Shown: positions 8,684 to 17,776 of the stretch, one piece after another
Layout: every line of letters begins with the position of its first letter
How positions within the stretch are numbered: the first letter of the stretch is position 1
Program-made: the position numbers and the translations under genes
Notes under the pieces: generated by a model
What the model saw: the letters and a program-made list of their open reading frames with translations, nothing else
Database searches by the model: none
Told to the model about the DNA's origin: nothing
NCBI RefSeq assembly: GCF_030209355.1
Contig: NZ_JARVSF010000008.1
Span: 186,001 to 250,000 of the forward strand
DNA: 64,000 nt
Origin: Pseudarthrobacter sp. fls2-241-R2A-127
Lineage (GTDB): Bacteria > Actinomycetota > Actinomycetes > Actinomycetales > Micrococcaceae
Direction: 5' to 3'

Positions 8684-9157
8684 ATGTTCGAATGGCTTGG
8701 GGAAAACTGGTGGGCGCTGTGGCTCACGGCGTTCCTGGCGTTTGCCGTGATCGAGATGATCACCCTTGACCTGTTCTTCATCATGCTTGGTGGCGGCGCA
8801 CTTGCCGCGCTGGCTGCCGACTTCGCCGGCGCCGAACCCTGGCTCCAGGTAGTGGTCTTTTGCATCGTATCCCTGCTCATGGTCGCTTTCGTGCGCCCCG
8901 TGGCGCTCTCGCACCTTAAAAAGGGACCGTCCGAGCAGAGGACCAACGTGGACCGGCTCATCGGTGAATCCGCCATCGTCATGGAGGCTGTGACCTCAGA
9001 TGGCGGTTTGGTGAAAATCGGCGGCGATATTTGGAGCGCACGCTCCGCGGCGGGAGTACTTCCCGCAGGCCAGAAAGTGGTCGTCTCGGCCATTGATGGC
9101 GCAACATCAGTGGTTTCGGTACCGCCGGCGGCGGCCACCGGCCCTGTAACAGCCTGA
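8684..9157 (+). CDS. NfeD-like membrane protein
   Basis: Partner protein of bacterial SPFH/flotillin membrane scaffolds. Of its 157 aa, the N-terminal half has two or three hydrophobic helices (WWALWLTAFLAFAVIEMITL, LFFIMLGGGALAALAA, VVVFCIVSLLMVAFV). The C-terminal 70 residues form the small OB-fold of NfeD (DRLIGESAIVMEAV...GLVKIGGDIWSARS). ATG 8684 has AAGGGGGAAACAGG in front. This is the short NfeD type without a serine-protease domain. It sits 22 bases before the SPFH gene, in the usual order. Confidence 0.85.
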   Translation: MFEWLGENWWALWLTAFLAFAVIEMITLDLFFIMLGGGALAALAADFAGAEPWLQVVVFCIVSLLMVAFVRPVALSHLKKGPSEQRTNVDRLIGESAIVMEAVTSDGGLVKIGGDIWSARSAAGVLPAGQKVVVSAIDGATSVVSVPPAAATGPVTA

Positions 9158-9179
9158 CATTTGGGGGATAAGGAGTTTT

Positions 9180-10124
9180 ATGGAAAACGCAGGCGGAACC
9201 GCACTGGCCGTTGTGCTGGTGGTCCTGATCGTGTTCGTCATCATCGTGTTGGTCCGGTCTGTCCGGATCATTCCGCAGGCACGTGCCGGCGTCGTTGAAC
9301 GGCTGGGCAAGTACCAGCGGACGCTCAACCCGGGACTGACCATCCTGATTCCCTTCGTGGACCGGCTCCTGCCGTTGCTGGACCTTCGTGAACAGGTGGT
9401 TTCCTTCCCACCCCAGCCGGTGATCACAGAAGACAACCTGGTGGTATCCATCGACACGGTGGTCTACTTCCAGGTCACTGATCCACGCGCCGCCACCTAT
9501 GAGATCGCCAACTACATCCAGGCGGTGGAGCAACTCACTACCACTACCCTGCGCAACGTCGTGGGCGGGCTGAACCTCGAAGAGGCCCTGACCTCCCGTG
9601 ACCAGATCAATGGACAGCTCCGCGGCGTTCTTGATGAGGCGACAGGCCGCTGGGGCATCCGCGTGTCCCGGGTGGAGCTGAAGGCTATCGATCCGCCGCA
9701 CTCCATCCAGGACTCGATGGAGAAGCAGATGCGTGCCGAACGCGACCGGCGCGCCGCCATCCTTACAGCCGAAGGCACCAAGCAGTCCGCCATCCTGACC
9801 GCCGAAGGACAGCGGCAGGCCGCCATCCTCAAGGCCGAAGGCGAGGCCAAGGCGGCTATCCTGCGTGCGGATGGCGAGTCGCAGGCCATCCAGAAGGTCT
9901 TCGACGCCATCCATAAGGGAAACCCGGACCAGAAGCTCCTGGCCTATCAATACCTCCAGACGCTGCCAAAACTCGCCGAAGGCTCAGCCAACAAGCTGTG
10001 GATTATCCCCAGTGAAGTGGGTGAGGCCCTCAAGGGAATCGGCAACGCCCTCGGCGGCAACGCACCCGAACAAGCGGCCAACGGACTCTTCGACGAAGTA
10101 CCGGCCCAGCGTACCGAGCCGTAA
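9180..10124 (+). CDS. SPFH/Band 7 (stomatin-like) membrane protein
   Basis: Scaffold of detergent-resistant membrane regions, 314 aa, of the QmcA/stomatin kind. One transmembrane helix at residues 9-26 is followed by the SPFH domain (RIIPQARAGVVERLGKYQRT to LKAIDPPHSI, about 30-175). A coiled region then contains four 11-residue repeats at 190-233, each built on the pattern AAIL-x-AEG or ADG. Clear ribosome site AAGGAG 8 bases ahead of ATG. It forms a two-gene operon with nfeD and ends at a strong hairpin terminator. Confidence 0.9.
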   Translation: MENAGGTALAVVLVVLIVFVIIVLVRSVRIIPQARAGVVERLGKYQRTLNPGLTILIPFVDRLLPLLDLREQVVSFPPQPVITEDNLVVSIDTVVYFQVTDPRAATYEIANYIQAVEQLTTTTLRNVVGGLNLEEALTSRDQINGQLRGVLDEATGRWGIRVSRVELKAIDPPHSIQDSMEKQMRAERDRRAAILTAEGTKQSAILTAEGQRQAAILKAEGEAKAAILRADGESQAIQKVFDAIHKGNPDQKLLAYQYLQTLPKLAEGSANKLWIIPSEVGEALKGIGNALGGNAPEQAANGLFDEVPAQRTEP

Positions 10125-10134
10125 GCACACACTG

Positions 10135-10172
10135 AACAGGGAGGGACCCGCGTCGCGGGTCCCTCCCTGTTT
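10135..10172 (+). terminator. Intrinsic terminator after nfeD-SPFH operon
   Basis: Long inverted repeat with arms AACAGGGAGGGACCC and GGGTCCCTCCCTGTT around a GCGTCGC loop, then only a short T run. It lies 10 bases after the SPFH stop. Confidence 0.8.
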
Positions 10173-10200
10173 GGTCCGGGCGGCATGGGGCCCGTATAAT
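10171..10200 (+). promoter_or_regulatory. Promoter for rbpA
   Basis: TTGGTC at 10171-10176 and a perfect TATAAT at 10195-10200 with an 18-base spacer fit a primary-sigma promoter. Transcription from about 10207 would leave a leader near 150 bases before rbpA. That leader contains no recognised riboswitch. Confidence 0.65.
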
Positions 10201-10359
10201 TGGGTATTTGTCCGGCAGGATAACACCGGCTGGAACAACACAGCTTCGCAATGCGTTGAATCCTATGATGCAGCACAGTGCACACAGTAGTCCGGCGGCG
10301 CATCGTCACCACCGGCTGTCGCGGAGTTTTCATCCGCGAACCGACCAGAGGGAGAAATC

Positions 10360-10707
10360 ATGAGCGATCGCAGCCTGCGGGGCATGCGCCTTGGTGCGCA
10401 GAGCATGGAGACCGAGTCCGGAGTTGAGCCGGCTCCGCGCCAGCGGGTCGAGTACCGTTGCGAGGATGGCGAGCAGGTCTTCGTCACGTTCTCCTCCGAA
10501 GCGGAAATTCCTCCGGTATGGGTCTCCAAGACCGGCAAGGAAGCGCTCCTGGTAGACGGCGAGAAGCCGGATACGAGTAACGACAAGGCAGTCCGCACCC
10601 ACTGGGACATGCTCCTCGAACGCCGCTCCCTGCCTGAGCTGGAACAGATCCTCGAGGACCGCCTGACCATTCTGCGCGAACGCCGTGGAGAGCGCCGCTC
10701 CGCCTAG
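10360..10707 (+). CDS. rbpA: RNA polymerase-binding protein RbpA
   Basis: Actinobacteria-specific transcription factor that binds RNA polymerase and the primary sigma factor and stabilises the open promoter complex. The 115-aa protein has the expected parts. An N-terminal tail (SLRGMRLGAQSMET) is followed by a core with YRCEDGEQVFVTFSSEAEIP, which keeps one Cys of the zinc-like site, then KTHWDMLLERRS-type linker and a C-terminal sigma-interaction helix ELEQILEDRLTILRERRGE. AGAGGGAGAAATC precedes the ATG. It has its own strong promoter and a terminator shared with the converging mannosyltransferase gene. Confidence 0.95.
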   Translation: MSDRSLRGMRLGAQSMETESGVEPAPRQRVEYRCEDGEQVFVTFSSEAEIPPVWVSKTGKEALLVDGEKPDTSNDKAVRTHWDMLLERRSLPELEQILEDRLTILRERRGERRSA

Positions 10708-10717
10708 GCCCGGCAAT

Positions 10718-10765
10718 AAAAAGGGGGCGTCCCCGCACTTCACGTGCGGGGACGCCCCCTTTTTT
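10718..10765. terminator. Bidirectional terminator between rbpA and ppm1
   Basis: A-run, then GGGGGCGTCCCCGCAC, a TTCA loop, GTGCGGGGACGCCCCC and a T-run. The A and T runs on the two sides let it stop transcription from both converging genes. Confidence 0.9.
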
Positions 10766-10780
10766 GCGTCTTGGTACGGG

Positions 10781-11524
10781 CTACGGCTGCGCGTTCTTCG
10801 CTTTGCCGGCCAACGTATTCCAGCGGGCGGCGAGCCCCCATTTGGTGACGTTGATCATGGCTTCCACCACGATGTTGCCGCTCATCTTCGAGGCACCCAG
10901 TTCGCGTTCGACGAAGGTGATGGGGCGTTCTTCGATCCGGAGGCCCAGTTTGGCGACGCGCCAGGCGAGGTCCACCTGGAAGCCATAGCCCACCGAGTCC
11001 ACCTGGTCCAGGTTGAGCTTCTCCAACGTGGTTCGGCGGAAGGCGCGGTAGCCGCCGGTCACGTCCTTGATCCGGAGGCCGAGCATCAGCCGGGCGTAGG
11101 TGCTGCCCACCCGGGAAATCGCCTGGCGGTACAGCGGCCAGTTGACCACACTGCCGCCGGGGACCCAACGGGAACCCATGGCCAGGTCCGCGCCCTGCTC
11201 GATTGCTTCAAGGAGCTGGGGCAGCTGTTCCGGCTGGTGGGAGCCGTCGGCGTCCATTTCGACAAGGACGTCGTAGCCGGCTTCCAGCCCCCACTTGAAC
11301 CCGGCGATGTAGGCCGCCCCCAGGCCTTCCTTGCCCTTGCGGTGCAGGACATGGACCTGGGAATCCTCGGCGGCAAAGCCGTCGGCCAGGGCGCCGGTAC
11401 CGTCGGGGCTGTTGTCATCGACCACCAGCACGTCCGACGCCGGAACAGCCGTCCGCAGGCGCTGGAGCGTCTTGGGCAGGGATTCCAGTTCGTTGTAGGT
11501 GGGAATGATCGTAAGGACGCGCAC
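10781..11524 (-). CDS. Polyprenol monophosphomannose synthase (GT2)
   Basis: Transfers mannose from GDP-mannose to polyprenyl phosphate at the cytoplasmic membrane face, supplying lipid-linked mannose for glycolipids and protein mannosylation. GT2 motifs are clear: IIPTYNELESL at the N-terminus, VVDDNSPDGTG, the metal-binding DXD in VEMDADGSHQPEQL, and VTGGYRAFRR. The 247-aa protein has only the catalytic domain, without the fused acyltransferase found in mycobacterial Ppm1. GTG start with AGGAAAGG ahead. Confidence 0.88.
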   Translation of the reverse strand: MRVLTIIPTYNELESLPKTLQRLRTAVPASDVLVVDDNSPDGTGALADGFAAEDSQVHVLHRKGKEGLGAAYIAGFKWGLEAGYDVLVEMDADGSHQPEQLPQLLEAIEQGADLAMGSRWVPGGSVVNWPLYRQAISRVGSTYARLMLGLRIKDVTGGYRAFRRTTLEKLNLDQVDSVGYGFQVDLAWRVAKLGLRIEERPITFVERELGASKMSGNIVVEAMINVTKWGLAARWNTLAGKAKNAQP

Positions 11525-11619
11525 GAAGGGCCTTTCCTGGTGGAAGTGGTCGGAGCACCTGTTGCCGGGCTGGCCGGCGGTGGGCGCAACTCCCCATTAT
11601 AGGGCGGAACAATCCCTGT

Positions 11620-13269
11620 TCAGGAACGCAAGGCCGGGCTGGCAAACAGTTCGGCACCGTCTTTTACGGTTTGGAGGCATACAGGATCCGAACCCGTGTC
11701 CAGTGCCGGCAGCAGCGGGGTCCTGGCACGTGGATCCGTGCTCCAGGATTGGACCCGGCCATCAGCCACCTGGACCATCAGTTCTTCCACCTCCCACACC
11801 GCGAAACTTGCCGGGGCTCCGGGGACAAGTTGTCCCGCCATCGTGTTGGCGTGCCGCGCCGCCCTCCAGCCGGCCCGGGTGTGGCCCAGGAACGCCGCCC
11901 GCGCGGAAATTCTTTCGTCCTCGTTGTGGTGCTCGACGCAGGCGCGGACGCTGGACCAGGGCCGGAGCGGTGTCACCGGGCTGTCGCTGCCGAAGCAGAC
12001 CGGAACCCCCGCCGCGTAGAACGAGGCGAAGGGATTCATGGACCGGCTCCGCTCCCCCACCCTCCGCTCATAGAGGCCGCCGGGTCCGCCCCAGGCTGCG
12101 TCGAAGGCCGGCTGGGCGCTCACCGTCACCGAATATGACGCCAGCCTTTCCACAGCTGCGGCATCCACCATTTCGACATGTTCAAAGCGGTGGCCGGCGG
12201 CACGCACCCGTTGTGCGCCTACCTCCTGGGCGGCACGGTCAAGCGCCTCCAGGGCAACGTCGAGTCCGGCGTCGCCAATCACGTGAAACCCGCCCTGGAT
12301 GCCGGCCAGCGAACAGGCGGCGAGATGGGCGGCGGCCTGTTCGACGTCCAGGTACAACGCACCGCGGTCGTGCCCCGCATCGTTGTACCCGGTGCGGAGG
12401 GCGGCAGTCCGGGAGCCCAGCGATCCGTCAATATTCAGGTCTCCGGCAAGCCCGCGGACGGCACCATCGAACTGCGCAACGAGGGCGCGGGCTTCTTCCT
12501 CGGACGACGCCGCCTGGCCCCAGTACGGCAGGACGTGCGGGACCGGCCGGGCTGAACGATCCTGTGCGTTCCATTCGGCGGCGATCCTGAGGTCCTCGGC
12601 CCCGCCGATGTGGGGCGCCCCCATTTCGGCGAGAGCCACATACCCGTTGGCGGCAGCCTCGGCAAGGGCACGGGCCTGGTGCAGCTTCAGGGCCTCAGCC
12701 GGCAGCTTCCGCGTGGCCAGCCGCGCTGCCGCGTGGGCTGCCCGGATGACCCTGGCTCCGCCGTCGTACCCGTCCTGTCCCCGAAGGTCCGCGGACTGCG
12801 CAAGCGATGGCGAAACGAGTGCCGAGTGCACGTCAACCCTGGACAGGTACACCGGCCTGCCGCCGGCCGCCCGCTCCAGTTCCTCCGCCGTGGGCAGTGA
12901 GGGATCCGCCCACGTTGTCTCATCCCAGCCGTGCCCCAGCACGGGGCCCTCGCCCTTCGCGCCGGCGACGGCCTCCAGGAGCGCGCGTGCGGACGTGGCT
13001 GAGCCAAGTTGCAGGGATTCCAGTGCGATGCCGGTTTCCGTCAGGTGCATGTGGGAGTCCACGAAGCCCGGTGCCACCAGTGCGCCGCGGAGGTCGATAA
13101 TCTCCATGGAGCTGTCGGCGATGGACGTTGCGGCCTGTTCAGACCCGACCCACGCGACGGTGTCGCCGTCCACCAGCATGGCTGTCGCGAACGGGTCCGC
13201 CGCGGTGTAGACGGATCCGTTGCGGTACAGGACCGGGGCGGGACGGGACGTGGCATCGGGGTGGGGCAT
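11620..13269 (-). CDS. Amidohydrolase family protein (YtcJ-like)
   Basis: Metal-dependent hydrolase of the amidohydrolase superfamily, 549 aa, the length typical of the YtcJ/NfdA group. The N-terminal HxH metal motif is in VAPGFVDSHMHLTETG. Further metal and catalytic elements appear in GGFHVIGDAGLDVALEAL, AGHRFEHVEM and CFGSDSPVTPL, and the C-terminus closes the small beta-sandwich domain. AGGAG precedes the start. No signal peptide is visible, so it is cytoplasmic. The substrate (an amide, urea or N-formyl compound) cannot be assigned. Confidence 0.85.
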   Translation of the reverse strand: MPHPDATSRPAPVLYRNGSVYTAADPFATAMLVDGDTVAWVGSEQAATSIADSSMEIIDLRGALVAPGFVDSHMHLTETGIALESLQLGSATSARALLEAVAGAKGEGPVLGHGWDETTWADPSLPTAEELERAAGGRPVYLSRVDVHSALVSPSLAQSADLRGQDGYDGGARVIRAAHAAARLATRKLPAEALKLHQARALAEAAANGYVALAEMGAPHIGGAEDLRIAAEWNAQDRSARPVPHVLPYWGQAASSEEEARALVAQFDGAVRGLAGDLNIDGSLGSRTAALRTGYNDAGHDRGALYLDVEQAAAHLAACSLAGIQGGFHVIGDAGLDVALEALDRAAQEVGAQRVRAAGHRFEHVEMVDAAAVERLASYSVTVSAQPAFDAAWGGPGGLYERRVGERSRSMNPFASFYAAGVPVCFGSDSPVTPLRPWSSVRACVEHHNEDERISARAAFLGHTRAGWRAARHANTMAGQLVPGAPASFAVWEVEELMVQVADGRVQSWSTDPRARTPLLPALDTGSDPVCLQTVKDGAELFASPALRS

Positions 13270-13326
13270 GGTTGGCAGGACTCCTGGGGTGTGAACGGGC
13301 CGGTGCTGGCCGGCGGGATGCGTGGA

Positions 13327-16251
13327 CTAGAGGACGGAGGAGTAGGCGACGACGCCGCGGCGGATCAGGTTGATGGCTTCAACGCACAGCCGGGAAAGGC
13401 GCGGATCCAGGCCGGGAATTTTCGCCAGCTGATCCAGCAGGTCCACCACCTGCTTGACCCAACGGACGAAGTCACCGGCAGCGAGGTCGGTGCCGCTGAG
13501 GACGTCCTGAAGGTGCCTTCCACGGGCCCACTTGTAGAGGGGCCAGACGAGTCCGAGCTCAGGCTCGCCGGTCAGTGGAAGCTTGTTCTCCTCCTCCACG
13601 TCTTCCAGCGCGGACCACTCCCTGACCACGATGTCCACGGAGGTCTCCAGGGAGACGCTGGGCATCCGTGGCCGCAGCCCCCGGTCCTCCCGTTTAGCCT
13701 GGTACACCAGGACACTGGCCAGCGCCGCCACCTCCGTGGCGTCGAGGTCGTCGAAGGCGCCCAGCCGCAGTGACTGGGAGATGAGTAGGTCTTTTTCGCC
13801 ATAGATCCGGCGCAGCCGCTGCCCGTCGGGACTGATGACCAGCTTGCCGTCTCCCGGGTCTTCCAGGTAGCCGTAGGCGGAGAGCACGTCGCAGACCCGG
13901 TCGAAGGTTTTGGCAATGGTGTTGGTGCGGCCTTGGATCTGGCGGACCAGGCCGTCCGTCTCCCGCCGCAGCTTCCACCACCGCTCGGACCACCGCGCGT
14001 GGTCTTCCCGTTCGCTGCACCCGTGGCAGGGGTGTGCGCGGAGGGCGCGCCGGAGGTCCGCGATGCGCTTTTCCTGGTTGGGCAGCGCCGCGCCGCGGCC
14101 GAAATCGTGGTTCCTGTTCTGGCCGGGCGCAGGCGGGCGGTTCTCCCGCAGCGCGTTCCGCGCCGATGACGCGAGGTCCCGGCGTGACTTGGGCACTTTG
14201 GCGTTGAACGACTTGGGAATGCGGATCCGGGTTACCGGTGCGATGGGTCCTTCGAGGTCGTCGGTGCCGATCCTCCGGAGCTGGTTATCCAGGGTCAGCA
14301 CGGCCGGCCGCGGTTCGCGGCTGCCGTGGTCCGAGCTGAGGACGACGGCGGGTCCCGGTGCGCGTCCACCGGGAACGTTGACCACGTCACCGGGCAACAG
14401 CCGGGCCAGCGAGTCGTCGCTGAGGGACTTCTGTACACGGGACTTGGTCCTGGATGTGGCATTCTCGGCGTCCGACAGTTCCCTCCGAAGCCGGGCGTAC
14501 TCGGTGAAGTCACCCAGGTGGCAGGTCATGGATTTGGCGTAGCCGGCGAGGGATTCCTCGCGGCTGCGGACCTGCCTGGCGAGCCCCACCACGGAACGGT
14601 CGGCCTGGAACTGGGCAAAGGACGATTCCAGGATTTCGCGGGCCCGGGACCGGCCAAACTGTGCGAGCAGGTTAATGCTCATGTTGTAGGTGGGCCGGAA
14701 ACTCGAGTTCAGGGGGTAGGTGCGCCGGGAGGCCAGGCCGGCCACGGCCGTAGGGTCCGTCCCTGGCTGCCACAGCACCACGGCGTGGCCTTCAACGTCG
14801 ATGCCGCGACGGCCGGCGCGGCCCGTGAGCTGTGTGTATTCACCGGCGGTGATGTCCACGTGGGCCTCGCCGTTGAACTTGTCCAGTTTCTCCAGCACCA
14901 CTGAGCGCGCGGGCATATTCACCCCCAGGGCGAGGGTCTCCGTGGCGAAGACGGCCTTGACCAGGCCGTCCGCGAAGAGTTTCTCCACCACCTCCTTGAA
15001 GGTGGGCAACATGCCGGCGTGATGGGCGGCGAATCCCCTGAGCAAACCGTCCCGCCAGGTCCAGAAGCCCAGGACATCGAGGTCGTCCGGCGGAATATCC
15101 TGTCCGGCTTCATCCACCCTCTGGGCGATGATCCGCTGCTCGGTTTCCGTGGTGAGCCACAACCCGGATGCGACGCACTGGGCAACGGCCCCCTCGCAAC
15201 CCGCACGGGAAAAGATGAAGGTGATGGCCGGCAGGAGGTCCATCCGGTCAAGGCTGGCGATCACCTGGGGACGGCTGGCCCGGCGCACCCCTTCCGGTTC
15301 GGTGCCGCGGACTGGACGCTCGTTGCCGCGCCGGCCGCGCTGCCCGCGTTTTCCCGGCCCTTGCCGGTTCCGGAAGCTTTGCTGGATTTCACGGCGTGCC
15401 ACGTCCAGCAGCTCGGGGTTGACGTCGAAGCCGCGGCCCTTGTCGCTCTCGCGCTTTTTGTCCTGGACGGGCGACTGGTCGTCGTCTTCGCCACCGGGCG
15501 GGGCGATTTCGTCGAAGGTTGTTTCACCGGCGAAGAGGTCCATGATCCGGCGTCCCACCATGATGTGCTGCCACAACGGTACGGGCCGGTGCTCGGACAC
15601 GATAATGTCCGTGTCCCCGCGCACGGTGTCCAGCCACGCGCCAAATTCCTCCGCGTTGGAGACTGTGGCGCTCAGCGAGGCTACCTGGACCTCGCTGGGC
15701 AGGTGGATGATGACTTCTTCCCAGACTGCCCCGCGGAACCGGTCGGCCAGGTAATGCACCTCGTCCATGACCACGTAGCCAAGGTCGTCCAGGGTGGCGG
15801 AGTCGGCGTACAGCATGTTCCGCAGCACCTCGGTGGTCATGACCACCACCTGCGCTTCGCCGTTGATGCTGGTGTCGCCGGTAAGGAGCCCCACGTTGTC
15901 TGCACCGTACTTGCTGGCGAGCTCGCTGAATTTCTGGTTGCTGAGTGCCTTGATGGGCGTGGTGTAGAAAGCCTTCAGGCCCCGTTGGAGGGCCAGGTAG
16001 ATGGCAAACTCGCCAACGATGGTCTTGCCGGCACCGGTAGGGGCAGCCACCAGGACTCCCCTGCCCTCCTGCAGCGAAAGGCAGGCCTTCCGCTGGAAGT
16101 CATCAAGCTCGAACTCGAGGGTCCGGGAGAACTGTCCGAGGTACGTGGCGGCCTCAGCCCTGCGTTCAGCGCTGGCGCGGTACCTTTCAGCGGGAGACAG
16201 TTCTTCAGAATCGGTGGGTCCGGTGGAGAAGGACCCGGTGTTGGAAGACAT
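13327..16251 (-). CDS. helY: DEAD/DEAH-box RNA helicase, HelY/Ski2-like
   Basis: Superfamily 2 ATP-dependent helicase of 974 aa related to eukaryotic Ski2/Mtr4, likely acting on RNA. Walker A APTGAGKT is at 70-77 and the DEVH box at 163-166. Motif VI is in QLTGRAGRRGIDVEGHAV. A charged, low-complexity insert (GPGKRGQRGRRGNERP) lies between the two RecA domains, and a long C-terminal domain follows, as in actinobacterial HelY. Its position next to tatC matches Mycobacterium tuberculosis. TAGGCT lies 6 bases before the ATG, suggesting its own leaderless promoter. Confidence 0.9.
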   Translation of the reverse strand: MSSNTGSFSTGPTDSEELSPAERYRASAERRAEAATYLGQFSRTLEFELDDFQRKACLSLQEGRGVLVAAPTGAGKTIVGEFAIYLALQRGLKAFYTTPIKALSNQKFSELASKYGADNVGLLTGDTSINGEAQVVVMTTEVLRNMLYADSATLDDLGYVVMDEVHYLADRFRGAVWEEVIIHLPSEVQVASLSATVSNAEEFGAWLDTVRGDTDIIVSEHRPVPLWQHIMVGRRIMDLFAGETTFDEIAPPGGEDDDQSPVQDKKRESDKGRGFDVNPELLDVARREIQQSFRNRQGPGKRGQRGRRGNERPVRGTEPEGVRRASRPQVIASLDRMDLLPAITFIFSRAGCEGAVAQCVASGLWLTTETEQRIIAQRVDEAGQDIPPDDLDVLGFWTWRDGLLRGFAAHHAGMLPTFKEVVEKLFADGLVKAVFATETLALGVNMPARSVVLEKLDKFNGEAHVDITAGEYTQLTGRAGRRGIDVEGHAVVLWQPGTDPTAVAGLASRRTYPLNSSFRPTYNMSINLLAQFGRSRAREILESSFAQFQADRSVVGLARQVRSREESLAGYAKSMTCHLGDFTEYARLRRELSDAENATSRTKSRVQKSLSDDSLARLLPGDVVNVPGGRAPGPAVVLSSDHGSREPRPAVLTLDNQLRRIGTDDLEGPIAPVTRIRIPKSFNAKVPKSRRDLASSARNALRENRPPAPGQNRNHDFGRGAALPNQEKRIADLRRALRAHPCHGCSEREDHARWSERWWKLRRETDGLVRQIQGRTNTIAKTFDRVCDVLSAYGYLEDPGDGKLVISPDGQRLRRIYGEKDLLISQSLRLGAFDDLDATEVAALASVLVYQAKREDRGLRPRMPSVSLETSVDIVVREWSALEDVEEENKLPLTGEPELGLVWPLYKWARGRHLQDVLSGTDLAAGDFVRWVKQVVDLLDQLAKIPGLDPRLSRLCVEAINLIRRGVVAYSSVL

Positions 16252-16271
16252 ATCCCAAGCCTAGCGGCAGG

Positions 16272-17102
16272 TTAGAGGTTCTTGAGTTCGCTGCTCGGGG
16301 TGGCGATGTCGGCGGTGGCCTCGGTTTCGGCGACCTGCTTGGCCTGGCGGCGGTCGCGCCGCCTGTCATTCAGGATGCAGATGCCGATGGCTGCGAAGAA
16401 CAGCGCCAGCAAAGGCCCTGCGAGCATAAACATTGAAATGGCGTCCGCGCCCGGGGCGGCCATGGCAGCCAGGACGAAGACGAGGAACACCGTGATGCGC
16501 CAGGCCTTGAGGATGGTCCGGCCGGAAATAAGGCCGGCCATGTTAACGCCGACCAGCACCACCGGGACCAGGAATGCCAGGCCCAGCATCAGCACCATGC
16601 GCGTGACGAACTCGATGTAAGTCCGGGCGTCGATGACGCTTGAGGAGCCTTCGGGAGTGAATTGGGTCAGGGCGTGGACCACTTGGGGGACCACCATCCA
16701 GCCCACCCAGATTCCGGCAAGGAACAATGGGATAGCGGCGGCCATATAGCCCAGCGTGTAGCGGCGTTCCTTGGACGTCAGCCCCGGGGTAATGAACGCC
16801 CAGAGCTGGTAAATCCAGATGGGGCTGGAAATGACTGCCCCGATGAGCAGCGACATCTGGAGTTTGAAGTCGAACGGCGAGGCGATGGTTCCGAAGTTGA
16901 TGGCCGCCAGGCCACCGGTTTCGTTGGAGATCCGCCTGACCGGTTCGGCCAGGGCCTTTAACAGCGGATCGTAAAGTATCCAACCCCCAATGCCGCCGAT
17001 GACGACGCCGATGGCCGACTTGATCAGCCGGTTCTTCAGCTCCTTGAGGTGCTCCCAAAGGGACATCCGCCCCTCAGGGTTGGCTTTACGGGCCCGCGAC
17101 AT
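16272..17102 (-). CDS. tatC: Sec-independent protein translocase TatC
   Basis: Integral membrane receptor of the twin-arginine pathway, which moves folded proteins across the membrane. The protein shows the N-terminal MSLWEHLKELKNRLIKS, six hydrophobic segments and the loop AFITPGLTSKERR, all typical. A charged C-terminal tail (NDRRRDRRQAKQVAETEA) is an actinobacterial extension. ATG 17102 is chosen; GTG 17108 would add two residues. It follows tatA by 12 bases, so the two are co-transcribed. Confidence 0.95.
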   Translation of the reverse strand: MSRARKANPEGRMSLWEHLKELKNRLIKSAIGVVIGGIGGWILYDPLLKALAEPVRRISNETGGLAAINFGTIASPFDFKLQMSLLIGAVISSPIWIYQLWAFITPGLTSKERRYTLGYMAAAIPLFLAGIWVGWMVVPQVVHALTQFTPEGSSSVIDARTYIEFVTRMVLMLGLAFLVPVVLVGVNMAGLISGRTILKAWRITVFLVFVLAAMAAPGADAISMFMLAGPLLALFFAAIGICILNDRRRDRRQAKQVAETEATADIATPSSELKNL

Positions 17103-17114
17103 TGCCACGGGAGG

Positions 17115-17387
17115 TCAGGCGCGGGTCGACGGCGGAACGTCAGTGCCGTCTGTCGGCTCTCCGGACTTCGCCTTGGGGTGGTTCACGATGGTGCCTTCCA
17201 CGGGGCCGGAGGGCTCGGTGGACTCGGCTTTGCCGTCGTTCTTCATTTCCTTGACCTCGGACTTGATGATCCGCATCGACTGTCCCAGGCTCCGGGCCAT
17301 GGCCGGCAGCTTGGGGGCAGCAAAGAGAAGCAAAGCAATGACGATGATAATGACGATTGGCCAGGGGCCATCAAAGAGTCTTCCCAC
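17115..17387 (-). CDS. tatA: Sec-independent protein translocase TatA
   Basis: Pore-forming subunit of the twin-arginine translocase. The 90-aa protein has one N-terminal transmembrane helix (WPIVIIIVIALLLFAAPKL), the F-A-x-x-K/P hinge region, an amphipathic helix (MARSLGQSMRIIKSEVKEMK) and a polar tail. GTG start with AAAGGA 6 bases upstream. No TatB-like gene is seen, so a minimal TatAC system is likely, at least in this window. Confidence 0.93.
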   Translation of the reverse strand: MGRLFDGPWPIVIIIVIALLLFAAPKLPAMARSLGQSMRIIKSEVKEMKNDGKAESTEPSGPVEGTIVNHPKAKSGEPTDGTDVPPSTRA

Positions 17388-17419
17388 GGGAAATCCTTTC
17401 CTCTAAATACATCCTACTT

Positions 17420-17767
17420 CTATGTGAAGTCGAGATCTCCGAGCGCCTGCGGCTGGCCCCGGTCCTTTTTGCGCTGCACTCGACGGCGGCGGCGTTCTTC
17501 GCGCCGTGCCGATTTGGATGCCTCGTAATCATGTCGCATGACGGCGGGCGAGGCAAAAACGGCCGAACCCGGCGTGACGCGTGACGGGTCGGTGGCCTCC
17601 TCCGGCAACGCTGCCGGGCCCAGGCTAGCCAGCCTGGCACTTGCATCGCCAAGGTCCTTTACTGTCGTCATGAACTGTCGGTAAAGGCGGATGCCCAGCA
17701 GGACATAGAAGAGCAGGGATACCGCAACAAGCGCTATCCAGATCAGGATCCAAGACCACCAAGGCAT
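17420..17767 (-). CDS. Single-pass membrane protein, conserved next to tatA
   Basis: Unrecognised 115-aa protein. One transmembrane helix at the N-terminus (WSWILIWIALVAVSLLFYVLLGI) is followed by a short coiled stretch (MTTVKDLGDASARLASL) and a very basic C-terminus (RREERRRRRVQRKKDRG) that could bind nucleic acid or membrane phosphates. TAGACT ends 6 bases before the ATG, giving it a leaderless start just inside the end of pafBC. Its place between pafBC and tatA suggests a conserved but uncharacterised role. Confidence 0.6.
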   Translation of the reverse strand: MPWWSWILIWIALVAVSLLFYVLLGIRLYRQFMTTVKDLGDASARLASLGPAALPEEATDPSRVTPGSAVFASPAVMRHDYEASKSARREERRRRRVQRKKDRGQPQALGDLDFT

Positions 17768-17776
17768 GCTGGAAGT

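Noticed and set aside
15019..16275. 418-codon open frame on the plus strand
   Set aside because: Antisense to helY, whose helicase motifs are unmistakable.
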